Shown: piece by piece, positions 35,746-46,145 of the stretch | Layout: the number at the start of each line of letters is the position of its first letter | Position numbering within the stretch: position 1 is the stretch's first letter | The notes under the pieces: model-generated | The model's database searches: none | What the model was told of the DNA's origin: nothing | The model's input: only the letters and a program-made list of their open reading frames with translations | Program-made: the position numbers and the translations under genes | From: Mycolicibacterium psychrotolerans | Lineage (GTDB): Bacteria; Actinomycetota; Actinomycetes; Mycobacteriales; Mycobacteriaceae | DNA: 64,000 nt | Direction of reading: 5' to 3' | NCBI RefSeq assembly: GCF_010729305.1 | Contig: NZ_AP022574.1 | Location: forward strand, 682,001 to 746,000

Positions 35746-36527
35746 CGATCGCGGTCACCACCCGCCATCCGATCGGGGCCCAGGTGCGGGGTGTCCGGGT
35801 GGGCCCGCTGGACCCGACGGTCGTCGCGCACCTGCGCGCGCTGCTCGCGGTGCACGGGGTGCTCGTGCTGCCCGACCAGCGCGTCGACGACGAGGATTTC
35901 GTGGGGTTCCTGCGCAGCTTCGGTGAGTTGGTGTTCACCACCGGGGAGACCCCGGTCCCCGGGGCTCCGCTGCTCAACGTCATCACCAACGTGGGCCGCA
36001 CCCGGGCGCCGCGTTCGTCGTTCCACGTGGACACCAGCTATCTGTGCCACCCGCCCGCCTACACCGCGCTGCGCGCGGTGACGGTGCCCGAACGCGGCGG
36101 GCACACGCTGTTCACCAACCAGTACAACGCTTACGACACGCTGCCGCGGGAGGTGCGGGCCCGCATTCGGCGCCGCGTCGTCACCCACGTCGTCACCGGG
36201 CTGGACCTCGACGAGGGCGCCGAGAGTTCGGCCCGTCATCCCCTGGTGCTGCGGCATCCGCTGTCGGGCCGGACGGCGCTGTACCTGTCGACGCGGCAGC
36301 GCTGCCGGGAGGTCAGCGGGATGGCACCCGAGGCCGCGACGCAGCTGATCGACCAGCTGCTGACGCATTCGACCAGGCCGGATAACGTGTTTCGGCACCG
36401 GTGGCAGCCCGACGACGTCGTGATGTGGGACAACCGGTGCGTGATGCACAAGGCCGATCACGACGATGTGGTCGGGGACCGGGTGATGCATCGCGGCACC
36501 GTCGTCGACCGTGCGGCCTGGGCTTAA
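35742..36527 (+). CDS. TauD/TfdA-family Fe(II)/2-oxoglutarate dioxygenase
   Basis: A 261-residue TauD-type oxygenase. The iron triad is His95-x-Asp97 (SSFHVDTSY) and His236 (DNRCVMHKAD), with Arg247 or Arg251 placed to hold 2-oxoglutarate. It overlaps mysD (ATGA), so it is the last gene of the mys operon. MAA clusters in cyanobacteria can carry MysH, an unrelated (phytanoyl-CoA type) Fe/2OG oxygenase that converts MAAs to palythines; a TauD enzyme here suggests a parallel tailoring step. Its stop TAA shares the TTAA with the convergent O-methyltransferase. Confidence 0.87.
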   Translation: MTIAVTTRHPIGAQVRGVRVGPLDPTVVAHLRALLAVHGVLVLPDQRVDDEDFVGFLRSFGELVFTTGETPVPGAPLLNVITNVGRTRAPRSSFHVDTSYLCHPPAYTALRAVTVPERGGHTLFTNQYNAYDTLPREVRARIRRRVVTHVVTGLDLDEGAESSARHPLVLRHPLSGRTALYLSTRQRCREVSGMAPEAATQLIDQLLTHSTRPDNVFRHRWQPDDVVMWDNRCVMHKADHDDVVGDRVMHRGTVVDRAAWA

Positions 36528-37183
36528 CCGACCACCGCGACCGCGAAGCCGTCCCATCCCTTGGTGCCGACGGTCTGAATCGCGGCGGTGTCCAGGCGGG
36601 GATGGGAGCCCATCATCGCAAGCATGTCGCGCACGGCCAGGGCCTGCCGATCGTCCGGATCGGGGTGCAGCACACGCCCGAAGCGGGCGATGTTGTCGAC
36701 GATGATCACGGTCCCGGGTGCGCCGAGGGTGATGGCCCACTCCACGTAGGCGACGTTGTTCTCCTTGTCCGCATCGATGAACACCAGGTCGAACGGTGCC
36801 CGGTCGGCCAGCGTGGGCAGCGTGTCCAGCGCGGCGCCGACGACGATCTCGACCCGGTCGGCCACCCCGGCACGATCCAGGTTGGCCCGGGCCACCTCGG
36901 CGTGCGCCGGCTCGAACTCGAGGCTGACCACCGAGCCGTCCGACCCGACCGCGCGGGCCAGCGCGATCGTGCTGTAGCCGGCCAGCGTGCCGATCTCGAG
37001 GACCCGGCGCGCCTTGGCGACCCGCACCCACAACGACAGCAGTTTGGCGTGCTGCGCCGAGACCTCGATGGCCGGCATGCCCGCCGCGGAACCGGCGTCC
37101 CTGGCCGCGCGCAGCGCATCGTCCTCGGTGTCCAGCAGGTCGGTGAACATCTCGTCGAGAGACACCCAGTCGGGCTCGGTCAC
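36524..37183 (-). CDS. Class I O-methyltransferase (Rv0187-like)
   Basis: A 219-residue SAM-dependent methyltransferase: LEIGTLAGYSTIALARAV for SAM, LEFEPAHAEVARANLDRAG, and DLVFIDADKENNVAYVEWA for the metal/catechol site, all of the COMT/caffeoyl-CoA family. The GTG at 37183 gives the Rv0187 length and N-terminus. It is convergent with the mys operon and belongs to the conserved mycobacterial neighbourhood rather than to the cluster. Rv0187 homologues methylate catechol-like substrates with Mg. It is distantly related to mysB. Confidence 0.9.
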   Translation of the reverse strand: MTEPDWVSLDEMFTDLLDTEDDALRAARDAGSAAGMPAIEVSAQHAKLLSLWVRVAKARRVLEIGTLAGYSTIALARAVGSDGSVVSLEFEPAHAEVARANLDRAGVADRVEIVVGAALDTLPTLADRAPFDLVFIDADKENNVAYVEWAITLGAPGTVIIVDNIARFGRVLHPDPDDRQALAVRDMLAMMGSHPRLDTAAIQTVGTKGWDGFAVAVVG

Positions 37184-37256
37184 ATCAGCGACCGTACCGC
37201 GCGCGACCGGCGGTGAACGCGACATGCGTCTCAACGAACCGTGGTGTACTGCGCGG

Positions 37257-37802
37257 ATGTCCACATTCCACGCGGGCGACACCGTCCCGCCGCGCCGGCT
37301 GGCCGCCATCGACGGTTCACAGGTGCTGATCCCCGATCAGGACCGCCTCGTGCACCTGCAGTTCCGGCGGTTCGCCGGCTGCCCCATCTGCCATCTGCAT
37401 CTGCGGTCCATCGTGCGGCGTCACGACGAGCTGGTGGCCGCAGGCGTGCGCGAAGCCGTCGTGTTCCACTCCGCACCCGAGGCGCTCCTGAAGTACCAAT
37501 CGGACCTGCCGTTCGCCGTCATCGCCGATCCGGAACGTCTGCTGTACCGGGAGTTCGGTGTCGAGTCCTCGCCCGCATCGATCGCGCACCCGCGAGCGTG
37601 GCTCGCCGCCGCCCGGGGCGCCATGCACCAGCGGTCACTCGCCGCAGGCCTCGGTCGTGGAGAGGACCACCTGGGCAGACCCGCCGATTTCCTGATAGCA
37701 CCCGACGGCCGCATACTGGCCGCCAAGTACGGGGTCCATGCCGACGATCAGTGGCCGGTCGACGACATCCTCAGGCTCGCAGGGCAATCCAACGCACACT
37801 GA
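37257..37802 (+). CDS. Peroxiredoxin-like (AhpC/TSA) protein
   Basis: A 181-residue thioredoxin-fold protein. The active segment FRRFAGCPICHLHLRSIVRR has a C-x-x-C pair (about 42-45) after the first strands, and the fold continues EAVVFHSAPEALLKYQSDLPFAVIADPE. Family members reduce peroxides or act as thiol oxidoreductases. It stands alone between divergent and convergent neighbours. No partner thioredoxin is near. Confidence 0.82.
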   Translation: MSTFHAGDTVPPRRLAAIDGSQVLIPDQDRLVHLQFRRFAGCPICHLHLRSIVRRHDELVAAGVREAVVFHSAPEALLKYQSDLPFAVIADPERLLYREFGVESSPASIAHPRAWLAAARGAMHQRSLAAGLGRGEDHLGRPADFLIAPDGRILAAKYGVHADDQWPVDDILRLAGQSNAH

Positions 37803-37804
37803 GC

Positions 37805-38299
37805 TCAGCCGATCACGCCTTCGTTCGCGCACACCACCCGCAGCACGTGCGCCACCTCCGGACCCATCACCGCGGCGGCGAGCTCACGCAGCGTCGCGAC
37901 GAACTCCGGCCCGTGCGGCGGATCGGCGTCGCACAGGTGGTGGGCGATCTCGTGCAGCACCACGAGCTCCCGCAGCGCCCACATCTCGCGGCCCTCCGGC
38001 ACGGCGATCGCCGCCCCGTCCACGCCGCGTTCGTAGTGCGCGGCGGTCGCTCCGCGGCGCGGCCGCACCCGCAGCGGCCCGCGGCCCGGCCACTTCGCCG
38101 TCACGGCGGGCAGCGCCAGGACGTCGTCGACATAGGCCTGCGCGGAGTCCGCCGACGCGAAGCGCGCCTCGGGCGGCAACGTCAGTTGCGTGCCGAAGAA
38201 CTCGACGACCCGGTTGTTGCGCTCGGCGGCCCGATCGAACATCGTCCGCACGAAACCTTCTGCCGCATACACTTTCGCGCGTTGGGCGTCCCGGGCCAT
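37805..38299 (-). CDS. SprT-like metalloprotease-type protein (Rv0185-like)
   Basis: A 164-residue protein with the zinc motif HEIAH at 116-120 and a third candidate ligand His129 in a short C-terminal domain, typical of the Rv0185 family of predicted metal-dependent hydrolases. It starts at ATG 38299, within TGATG, where the TGA is a stop in a frame other than the open frame of the upstream DUF2786 gene. Coupling with the DUF2786 gene is usual in mycobacteria. Substrate unknown. Confidence 0.82.
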   Translation of the reverse strand: MARDAQRAKVYAAEGFVRTMFDRAAERNNRVVEFFGTQLTLPPEARFASADSAQAYVDDVLALPAVTAKWPGRGPLRVRPRRGATAAHYERGVDGAAIAVPEGREMWALRELVVLHEIAHHLCDADPPHGPEFVATLRELAAAVMGPEVAHVLRVVCANEGVIG

Positions 38300-39047
38300 C
38301 ACTCCAGTGCCCGGCGCGCCCCGCCAGCTCCGTCTCGCCGCCCAGCCGCGCCCGCCGCCCGGCGCGGTCGCCGGCCCGGCGCGCCGCCGAGGAGTACCCC
38401 GCCGTCGCACTCGTGGCCCGCCAGGTGCCCCGCGCCCGCGACGTCTGCCGGTAGTAGTCCTTGAGCTCGAGGTCCTTGTTGCGCAACGCGATTGCGGTGC
38501 CCGGATTGCTCGCCGGCCCCGCGGTCGCCTCCTGCTGGGCCTGCTCGCGCGCCTCGGCCAGCCGCTGCCCGACCCGCGCCCCGAAGGCGAGCTGGAAGTT
38601 GATGCGCGCGGTGATGGTCGGCGTCGGCCGGTGCGCGCCGGAGGCGATGTAGTCCTTCGACGCGCGGACCATCTGCAGCACCAGGCTGGTGTACAGCGCG
38701 TGGGTGGCGTCGATGTCCTCGGCGAAGCCGTAGGCGTAGACGAACGTCGAATTGGACGCGATGTCGCATTTGACGTCGTTGGCGGCGGCGATCACCACGA
38801 ACAGTTGCACGTAGGTGCGCAGCCCGCGGGCGCCGGGTTCGCCGATGGTGATGGTGCGCTGCACCGGCGTCTGCGCGGCGGTCCGCGTCGCGCTGTGCGA
38901 CCGGGCGACCGCGAGGTCGATCGACGTGGCGGTGGCCAGCCGCTGCGCGGCGGCCATGAACGCCTCGGCCTCGTGCTCGTTGTCGGTGCCTTCGGCCTGG
39001 CGCAGCAGCGCCGCGATCCGGGCCAGCATCTTCTCGTCAGTGCTCAT
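38299..39047 (-). CDS. DUF2786-domain protein (Rv0184-like), probable C-terminal frameshift
   Basis: From ATG 39047 (MSTDEKMLARIAALLRQAEG) the frame encodes a DUF2786 helical pair (ATSIDLAVARSHS), then a conserved core (YVQLFVVIAAANDVKC, SLVLQMVRASKDYIASGAH). It reaches RRARLGGETEL at ~38330 and then stays open to 37884, running through the next gene in an alternative frame. The expected stop is the TGA at 38299-38301, one base out of frame: adding one base gives 249 residues ending RRALE, with TGATG coupling. So one base is probably missing near 38330-38345. If not an error, a 387-residue product overlaps the SprT-like gene. Confidence 0.75.
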
Positions 39048-39099
39048 GCCCGGAAACCTAGGCCGGGCCGCAGACATGTCATCGCCGACCAGTATTGCT

Positions 39100-39127
39100 C
39101 ATCCCCACAACCGAATTCATCCACAGG

Positions 39128-39129
<2 letters not shown>
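39100..39129. repeat. 30-base repeated intergenic motif, copy 2
   Basis: Matches 15263-15292 at 26 of 30 positions on the same strand, sharing CATCCCCA and ATTCATCCACAG. Here it covers the gap between the DUF2786 gene and the end of the lipoprotein gene, touching the stop codon of the latter. No HNH gene is adjacent at this copy. Confidence 0.5.
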
Positions 39130-42047
<2,918 letters not shown>

Positions 42048-42072
42048 CCCGCACGACGATAGGCAAACAAAA

Positions 42073-42128
42073 GGTTGCACATCAGCCGGCGGTCGTCTAC
42101 GGTCATATGCAACTAGGAGGTTGCATAT
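42073..42128. promoter_or_regulatory. ArsR-type operator enclosing the ribosome-binding site
   Basis: ATATGCAAC (42105-42113) and GTTGCATAT (42120-42128) are perfect 9-base inverted arms around TAGGAG, which includes most of the ribosome-binding site AGGAGG of the SRPBCC gene. A partial half-site GGTTGCACAT lies at 42073-42082. The arrangement fits ArsR repression of the operon that includes the arsR gene at 42600; the RNA hairpin could also hide the ribosome-binding site. Confidence 0.75.
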
Positions 42129-42129
42129 C

Positions 42130-42609
42130 ATGACTGATCGAATCGAGAAGAGCGCACTGCTGCGAGCACCCCTCGACCGGGTGTGGCGGGCGATCAGCGA
42201 TTCCGCGGAGTTCGGCATCTGGTTCGGGATGACCGTGGACGGGCCATTCGTCGCGGGGGCGACGGTCACCGGGGTGATGACGCCGACCGCGGTCGACGAC
42301 GAGGTCGCCGCCAGCCAGGAGGCGTTCGCCGGGGTGTCGTTCCCCCTGCACGTCGTCTCGGTGGCACCGCCGCGCTATTTCGCATTCCGGTGGAATCCGC
42401 TGCAGGAGCCGGAGTTCGCGGAGCTGACCACCCTGGTGGAGTTCACCCTCACCGAGGCCGACGACGGCGTGCTGCTCGAGATCGTGGAGTCCGGATTCGA
42501 CGCGCTTCCCGAATCGCACCGCGGCGCGGCGTTCGCCGACAACAGCGGCGGCTGGGCAACCCAGCTCCGCCTCATCGGGCGATACGTGGCGGCACCACAA
42601 TGGGCGTGA
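42130..42609 (+). CDS. SRPBCC/AHSA1-family protein
   Basis: A 159-residue activator-of-Hsp90-ATPase-like SRPBCC protein (KSALLRAPLDRVWRAISDSA, FGIWFGMTVDGPF, YFAFRWNPL, ESGFDALP). The ATG at 42130 was chosen for its spacing from AGGAGG; a TTG at 42121 is too close. It overlaps the ArsR gene by ten bases. SRPBCC genes paired with SdpR-like ArsR regulators are common in actinobacteria; the partner probably binds a small hydrophobic effector. Ligand unknown. Confidence 0.87.
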   Translation: MTDRIEKSALLRAPLDRVWRAISDSAEFGIWFGMTVDGPFVAGATVTGVMTPTAVDDEVAASQEAFAGVSFPLHVVSVAPPRYFAFRWNPLQEPEFAELTTLVEFTLTEADDGVLLEIVESGFDALPESHRGAAFADNSGGWATQLRLIGRYVAAPQWA

Positions 42610-42935
42610 CCTCGGACATGAGCAGGGCGACTGCGGCACCGCTGTTCGATGCGCTGGGGGATCCCCACCGGCTGCGGATGGTCATCTGGTTGTGCGACAC
42701 CGGACCGTGCTCGACGTCGGCGGTGACGCAGTCGGTTCCGGTGACCCGGCAGGCGGCTACCAAGCACCTCGCGCTGCTGGAATCGGCCGGGGTGGTCCGC
42801 AGCGAGAAACGCGGGCGGGAGCGGATCTGGTCGGTACAGACCCGATCGCTGACCGCCGCCCAGGATTACCTGGGCGCGCTGTCGCAGCGCTGGGACCGGC
42901 GCATCGACCGGCTGCGGGCCTTCGTCGAGGAGTAG
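42600..42935 (+). CDS. ArsR/SdpR-family transcriptional repressor
   Basis: A 111-residue winged-helix repressor: PLFDALGDPHRLRMVIWLCD, the recognition helix SVPVTRQAATKHLALLESAG and the wing VRSEKRGRERIW. No obvious metal-binding cysteine set is present, pointing to the SdpR-like, metal-independent group. It starts at ATG 42600 inside the SRPBCC gene (42618 possible) and is the likely binder of the 9-base inverted repeat upstream of that gene. Convergent with marR, one base apart. Confidence 0.88.
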   Translation: MGVTSDMSRATAAPLFDALGDPHRLRMVIWLCDTGPCSTSAVTQSVPVTRQAATKHLALLESAGVVRSEKRGRERIWSVQTRSLTAAQDYLGALSQRWDRRIDRLRAFVEE

Positions 42936-42936
42936 C

Positions 42937-43410
42937 TCACCGCGGCGGAGTCGTCCCGTCGGTCCCGCCGGCGGCCCGGAGACGGTCGAGCACGATGTCG
43001 ATCGCGGCGCCGAACGCGCGCTGCTGCGACGCCGACAGCCCGTCGAACACCGTCGAGCGGACGAGGTCGACGTGCCCGGGCGCCGCGGTCTCCAGTGCGG
43101 ATCGCCCCGCGTCGGTGATCGTCACCGTCGCGGCGCGCCGGTCGTCGTCGTCGCCCTCCCGCTCCACCAGACCGCGCCCGCGCATCCGGCGCAGCTGGTG
43201 CGAGAGCCGGCTCTGTTCCCATCCGATCAGCTCGCCGAGTTCGGTGATGCGCAGCGGGCCCCGTTCGGAGAGCGCGACCAGGACGTCGTAGTCGGACAGC
43301 GAGAGTTCGCAGTCCGACTGGAGCTGACGGTGCATCGCCGTGTGCAGCCTGCTGGTCATCGCCAGGTAGTCGCGCCAGATGCGCTGCTGCTCGGCCGTGA
43401 GCCATTCCAT
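42937..43410 (-). CDS. MarR-family transcriptional regulator
   Basis: A 157-residue MarR protein. The winged helix includes LSDYDVLVALSERGPLRITE, the recognition helix GWEQSRLSHQLRRMRGRGLV and the wing EREGDDDDRRAATV. The ATG at 43410 gives the family start MEWLTAEQQRIW. It is divergent from a pirin gene across 92 bases holding a CATGA-N4-TCATG site; MarR/pirin pairs of this sort usually respond to flavonoids or oxidants. Ligand inferred by analogy only. Confidence 0.9.
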   Translation of the reverse strand: MEWLTAEQQRIWRDYLAMTSRLHTAMHRQLQSDCELSLSDYDVLVALSERGPLRITELGELIGWEQSRLSHQLRRMRGRGLVEREGDDDDRRAATVTITDAGRSALETAAPGHVDLVRSTVFDGLSASQQRAFGAAIDIVLDRLRAAGGTDGTTPPR

Positions 43411-43429
43411 CACCCCACTGTACGGAATA

Positions 43430-43443
43430 CATGATGTGTCATG
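43430..43443. promoter_or_regulatory. MarR-type operator between marR and pirin
   Basis: CATGA-TGTG-TCATG is a perfect inverted repeat with 5-base arms in the 92-base divergent gap, 20 bases from the marR start. An outer ACATG/CATGT pair brackets it loosely. Its position fits control of both marR and the pirin gene. Confidence 0.5.
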
Positions 43444-43502
43444 CATGTTGTCCGACGCAGAGCAGCCACCTAGGCTGGCCGAGACTCCCGAGGAGTGATC
43501 GC

Positions 43503-44270
43503 ATGACCACCACCAACAGCGTCGTCGACATCCGGCGCGCCGAGGACCGCGCCGCCACGAAGATCGCCTGGCTGGACTCCAAGCACTCGTTCTCCTTCGG
43601 CGGTCACTACGAACCCGACAACACCCACCACGGGCTGCTGCTGGTCAACAACGACGACCGGGTCGCACCGGGTACAGGATTCGATACCCACCCGCACCGC
43701 GACATGGAGATCGTCACGTGGGTGCTGCGCGGCTCGCTGGTGCACCAGGACTCCACCGGCCACTCCGGCGTCATCTACCCGGGGCTGGCGCAGCGGATGT
43801 CGGCGGGACGCGGCATCCTGCACTCCGAGAAGAACGACTCGTGGACGCTGACCGGCGACGAAACGCACAGTGTCCCGGTGCATTTCGTCCAGATGTGGGT
43901 GGTCCCCGACGAGTCCGGCCTCACCCCGGGCTATCAGCAGCTCGAGATCGACGACGAGCTGCTGCGCGGCGGCCTCGTGACGATCGCCTCCGGCATGCCC
44001 GAACACCGCGACGCCGCGGCCATCACGATCCGCAACCGGTACGCGGCGCTGCACGGCGCCCGGCTGCAGGCGGGACAGAGCGTGGAACTGCCCGACGCGC
44101 CGTACCTGCACCTGTTCGTGCCCCGCGGCGAGGTCGTGCTCGAAGGCGCGGGACCGCTGCACCAAGGTGACGCCGTGCGCTTCACCGCATCGGGCGGTCA
44201 GCGCGTCACCGCCACCGACGCCGCCGAGATCCTCGTCTGGGAGATGCATGCCGGACTTGCTGCGGCATAA
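43503..44270 (+). CDS. Pirin-family cupin protein (Rv0181c-like)
   Basis: A 255-residue bicupin. The metal-binding residues of the N-terminal cupin are His63, His65, His107 and Glu109 (THPHRDME and GRGILHSEKND). The C-terminal cupin is degenerate. Bacterial pirins include quercetin 2,3-dioxygenases and redox-linked regulators. Position next to sigG fits Rv0181c, but an SRPBCC/ArsR/MarR block has been inserted between. The lipoprotein gene downstream starts 23 bases before its stop. Confidence 0.9.
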   Translation: MTTTNSVVDIRRAEDRAATKIAWLDSKHSFSFGGHYEPDNTHHGLLLVNNDDRVAPGTGFDTHPHRDMEIVTWVLRGSLVHQDSTGHSGVIYPGLAQRMSAGRGILHSEKNDSWTLTGDETHSVPVHFVQMWVVPDESGLTPGYQQLEIDDELLRGGLVTIASGMPEHRDAAAITIRNRYAALHGARLQAGQSVELPDAPYLHLFVPRGEVVLEGAGPLHQGDAVRFTASGGQRVTATDAAEILVWEMHAGLAAA

Positions 44271-45549
44271 CCGAATCGGTGCGCTGCTCGTCGGCGCAGC
44301 CCTGGTGGCGGGGTGTACCGACGCGCAGGCACCGCCGCAACCGGCGTCGTCGACGGGCGCCACCACGTCCTCGGCGCCACCGGCGACGGGTGCCGACGTG
44401 GTCACCGTCGAGGTGCCGCCCGGCCTGGCGCAGGCGCCGTTCGACGAACCCCGGCAGGTTCAGGTACCCGCCGGGTGGACGCTCTCGGTGTGGGCCAGGA
44501 CGCCGCGGCCGCGGCTGAGCACCTGGGCCCCCGACGGCACGCTGCTGGTGTCGGTGCCGAGCGCCGGCACGGTGCTGCGGTTCACCCCGCGCGGCAGCGG
44601 CGCCGACGAGTCGGTGCTGCTCGACGGCCTGGACCAGCCGCACGGCCTGGCCTTCGCCGGCACCACCCTCTACGTCGCGCAGAGCAACCGGGTCGACGCC
44701 TACGACTACCGCGCGGGGTCCGCCACCGACCCGCGCGTCGTGGCCGACGGCCTGCCCGACGCGAAGAGCCCCGACCTGCGCGGCGCGTACGCCCATGCGC
44801 TCAAGAGCGTGGCCGTGGGACCGGATGGGGCGGTGTTCTTCTCGATCGGGTCGACGGGCAACATCACGGCCGCGGACCGCACCGCGAATCCACCCCGGGC
44901 GACGATCATGCGGGTGCCCCCCGGCGGCGGGCCCGCCGAGCCGTTCGCGACCGGCGTACGCAACGGTACCGGCCTGGCCGTTGCCCCCGACGGCGCGCTG
45001 TGGACGGCCAACAACGGTCGCGACAACATCGCCGATCCGCGCACCGGCAGGGTCGATCCGTCCTATGTCAGCGACCATCCGCGCGAACAGCTGGCACGCC
45101 TGTCGCCGGGACGCGAACTGGGCTGGCCGTTCTGCAATCCCGATGGCGGCCCGGCGAACCTCCCCCTCGTCCGTGACGTCCAGACCAATGCCGACGGCAG
45201 CCGGATGGACTGTGCGGCACTGCCGCCGATCGAGCAGAGCTTCGCCGCCCACTCGGCGCCACTGGGGTTGAGCTTCACCACCGGTGCACTGCCCGAGCCC
45301 TACGCGCAGGGTGCGCTCGTCGGCGTGCACGGGTCATGGAATGCCACGCCGCCGCGGGAACCCGAGGTGTCGTTCTTCCCGTGGCGCGACGGCGCTCTGG
45401 GCGACCAGCAGACCCTCGTCGCCGGCTTCCAGGCTGACGACGGATCGCGCTGGGGCCGGCCGGTGGCCGCGGTCACCGGCCCCGACGGCGCGGTCTACAT
45501 CACCGACGACGCCGCCGACGCGATCTACCGGCTGGCGCCGCGGGCCTGA
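44248..45549 (+). CDS. Secreted PQQ-type sugar dehydrogenase/beta-propeller lipoprotein
   Basis: A 433-residue lipoprotein: signal peptide with lipobox VAGC (Cys24), a Thr/Ser/Pro linker, then a six-bladed propeller of the soluble glucose/sorbosone dehydrogenase type (QPHGLAFAGTTLYVAQ, GTGLAVAPDGALWTANNGRD, VGVHGSWNATPPREP, GPDGAVYITDD). Such proteins oxidise sugars with PQQ or act as lactonases; PQQ synthesis genes are not in the window. It overlaps the pirin gene by 23 bases and, at its end, the SRPBCC gene by 25 bases on the other strand. Confidence 0.87.
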   Translation: MPDLLRHNRIGALLVGAALVAGCTDAQAPPQPASSTGATTSSAPPATGADVVTVEVPPGLAQAPFDEPRQVQVPAGWTLSVWARTPRPRLSTWAPDGTLLVSVPSAGTVLRFTPRGSGADESVLLDGLDQPHGLAFAGTTLYVAQSNRVDAYDYRAGSATDPRVVADGLPDAKSPDLRGAYAHALKSVAVGPDGAVFFSIGSTGNITAADRTANPPRATIMRVPPGGGPAEPFATGVRNGTGLAVAPDGALWTANNGRDNIADPRTGRVDPSYVSDHPREQLARLSPGRELGWPFCNPDGGPANLPLVRDVQTNADGSRMDCAALPPIEQSFAAHSAPLGLSFTTGALPEPYAQGALVGVHGSWNATPPREPEVSFFPWRDGALGDQQTLVAGFQADDGSRWGRPVAAVTGPDGAVYITDDAADAIYRLAPRA

Positions 45550-45992
45550 TCCGGCTGGTGGGCCAGGTCGTTGAGCACGGCGGTCAACTGCCGCTCGGTG
45601 TCTCCGGCGAGCCTTTCGATCGCCAGCTTGATCACCGGGTTGAGCACCCGGGCGGTGCCGTGCATCTGCCGTTCGGCCTCGTAGGTGATGACCGACCCGG
45701 CGCCGTCCGGCTCGATCGTGATGGTGTCGACCGACGTGGCGGAACTGCTCTCGCCGACGAACACGAGTCTGCGGTCGGTCAGCTCGTCGAGCGTGTAGGT
45801 CAGCTCCGCGGTGCGGCCCAGGATCCTCGAGACGCTGTGCCAGTAGGCGCCCTCGGTCACCGGGCCGCTGTCGATGCGTTCACAGCGCTGCGTGCCCGGG
45901 TCCCACTGCTCGGCATGGGCGAAGTCCTTGAGGTAATCGAGGACGACCGTGGGCGGCGGACTGACGGCGAAGGTGCGTGACACGGTGGGCAT
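45525..45992 (-). CDS. SRPBCC-family protein
   Basis: A 155-residue Bet v1-like protein: VSRTFAVSPPPTVVLDYLKD, WDPGTQRCERIDSGP, ILGRTAELTYTL and a long C-terminal helix (NPVIKLAIERLAGDTERQLT). The final 25 bases overlap the convergent propeller gene. Ligand unknown; the hydrophobic cavity fold suggests a lipid or aromatic. Confidence 0.83.
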   Translation of the reverse strand: MPTVSRTFAVSPPPTVVLDYLKDFAHAEQWDPGTQRCERIDSGPVTEGAYWHSVSRILGRTAELTYTLDELTDRRLVFVGESSSATSVDTITIEPDGAGSVITYEAERQMHGTARVLNPVIKLAIERLAGDTERQLTAVLNDLAHQPDQARGASR

Positions 45993-46070
45993 GGTCGTCG
46001 ATTACCCGATTCGCAGCAAACACTTCAGCGACCCGCCCGGAATCATCCTGTGATGTTGCTGTGACGAAAG

Positions 46071-46098
46071 TTGACACTGTGCCTACTGGGATTAATGT
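46071..46098 (+). promoter_or_regulatory. SigA-like promoter for the phosphodiester glycosidase gene
   Basis: TTGACA (46071-46076) followed after 16 bases by TAATGT (46093-46098) is a good housekeeping-type promoter, rare in this GC-rich window. It is 47 bases upstream of the GTG start, leaving a short leader with GAGAGGAG as ribosome-binding site. Confidence 0.55.
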
Positions 46099-46145
46099 TG
46101 TCTCTCCGACCAGGGTCGTCGACCCACCTTCGAGAGGAGCCGCTG

